A DNA stretch of 5,310 nt from an uncultured Collinsella sp. (GTDB taxonomy: Bacteria > Actinomycetota > Coriobacteriia > Coriobacteriales > Coriobacteriaceae): assembly GCA_900555765.1 (NCBI GenBank), contig USMA01000096.1:1-5310 (forward strand). The letters run 5' to 3'. Below the pieces are notes generated by a model. That model saw only the letters and a program-made list of their open reading frames with translations. It ran no database searches and was not told the DNA's origin. Position numbers and translations under genes: made by a program. Positions 4,859 to 5,310 of this stretch are shown piece after piece (position 1 is the first letter of the stretch; each line of letters begins with the position of its first letter).

Positions 4859-5310
4859 CTATTTGCCGGCGGCGCGCAGGGCTACGTAGGCGGCGCCGAT
4901 GATACCGGCGTCGTTTCCGAGCGAAGCGACCTTAATGGGCGTCTCGCGCGAGGCGGAAAGCGCGTATTGCTTAAAGTGCTCGCGAACCTTATCGAGGTAG
5001 ACATCGGCCGAGGCAGACGCACCGCCACCGATCAGGAACATCTCGGGGTCGACCACGTTGGCAATAAGCGCCAGAGCACGGCCGAGATAGTCGGCCATGG
5101 TATCGGCCGCGGCAAGCGCGAGCTTGTCGCCCTCGCGTACAGCCATGCCGCCCTTGCGCGTGGCGATCATCACCTCGTCCTGGCTATTCACGGCGACAAG
5201 GCGCGCGGAATCGACCAGAAACACGCCGTCACAGGCGGCCTTGAGCTCGATCTTGCCCTCTTTCGGCTCGGTGCCGTGGATGTTCTTGCCCGCAGCGGCC
5301 TTGTACAGCA
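4859..5310 (-). CDS. Partial chimeric gene: molybdopterin-binding-protein segment joined in frame to a ROK glucokinase C-terminus
   Basis: The reading frame is open from the right edge to the TAG at 4859-4861, giving 149 visible residues; the start lies outside the window. Visible residues from about 62 to the end are a typical ROK-family glucokinase C-terminus: ADYLGRALALIANVVDPE, the IGGG turn (93-96), and LGNDAGIIGAAYVAL (130-144). Residues 1-60 do not fit ROK proteins, which have a helical stretch of the type VFDAA before the GD motif. They instead carry HGTEPKEGKIEL (11-22), DGVF (27-30), AVN (39-41), MIATR (47-51) and VREGDKLA (57-64), a pattern I associate with the N-terminal half of a molybdopterin-binding (MoeA/MoCF-related) protein, where GDKLA normally continues into GTRxIPL. 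The junction is therefore within REGDKLA (about 5117-5134). The glucokinase ATP-binding, catalytic Asp and zinc elements are absent from the visible part, so kinase activity is unlikely. It may be a real fusion pseudogene or an assembly join. GTG at 5222-5224 is not accepted as a start because it is internal to the conserved stretch. Confidence 0.75.
   Translation of the reverse strand, partial: LYKAAAGKNIHGTEPKEGKIELKAACDGVFLVDSARLVAVNSQDEVMIATRKGGMAVREGDKLALAAADTMADYLGRALALIANVVDPEMFLIGGGASASADVYLDKVREHFKQYALSASRETPIKVASLGNDAGIIGAAYVALRAAGK

Overview
The window looks like chromosomal DNA of a GC-rich Gram-positive anaerobe, most likely a gut coriobacterium of the Collinsella type (class Coriobacteriia). 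This is inferred from strongly GC-biased third codon positions, clear AAAGGAG/GGAGG ribosome binding sites, the gene repertoire (family II manganese pyrophosphatase, NhaA, subgroup Ic aspartate aminotransferase, ROK glucokinase) and the style of the intergenic repeats. No database search was possible.

Layout from left to right. Bases 1-3 are the start codon of a minus-strand gene that leaves the window. It has a good ribosome binding site and lies 51 bp downstream of a complete minus-strand aspartate/aromatic-type aminotransferase gene (55-1359). A divergent spacer follows, then one small plus-strand gene (1516-1770) for a very acidic 84-residue protein that I do not recognise. The small gene converges on nhaA (2144-3502, minus). 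The 373-bp convergent spacer is AT-richer than its surroundings and carries two terminator-like hairpins in inverted orientation. Their outer sequences and loops match, so together they resemble a terminal inverted repeat around a 230-bp element. nhaA has a long leader with an intrinsic-terminator-like hairpin only 34 bases before its start codon. Upstream of it is ppaC (3769-4692, minus), a complete manganese-dependent inorganic pyrophosphatase with its own terminator. The right end (4859-5310, minus) is the 3' part of a gene that enters from outside the window.

The most striking observation is this right-hand gene. Its last ~90 residues are a typical ROK-family glucokinase C-terminus. The ~58 residues before them do not look like a ROK protein; they closely resemble the middle of a molybdopterin-binding (MoeA/MoCF-like) protein family. 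The switch occurs in frame at the sequence REGDKLA, which is natural in both families. This suggests either a deletion between short direct repeats of two neighbouring genes or an assembly chimera. The glucokinase remnant lacks all N-terminal catalytic elements, so it should not be an active kinase.

The genes do not form one pathway. They are housekeeping functions (amino-acid transamination, Na+/H+ homeostasis, pyrophosphate removal, remnants of sugar phosphorylation and molybdenum-cofactor-related functions), mostly transcribed leftwards as separate units divided by terminators. No CRISPR array, tRNA, rRNA, prophage or transposase gene is visible.
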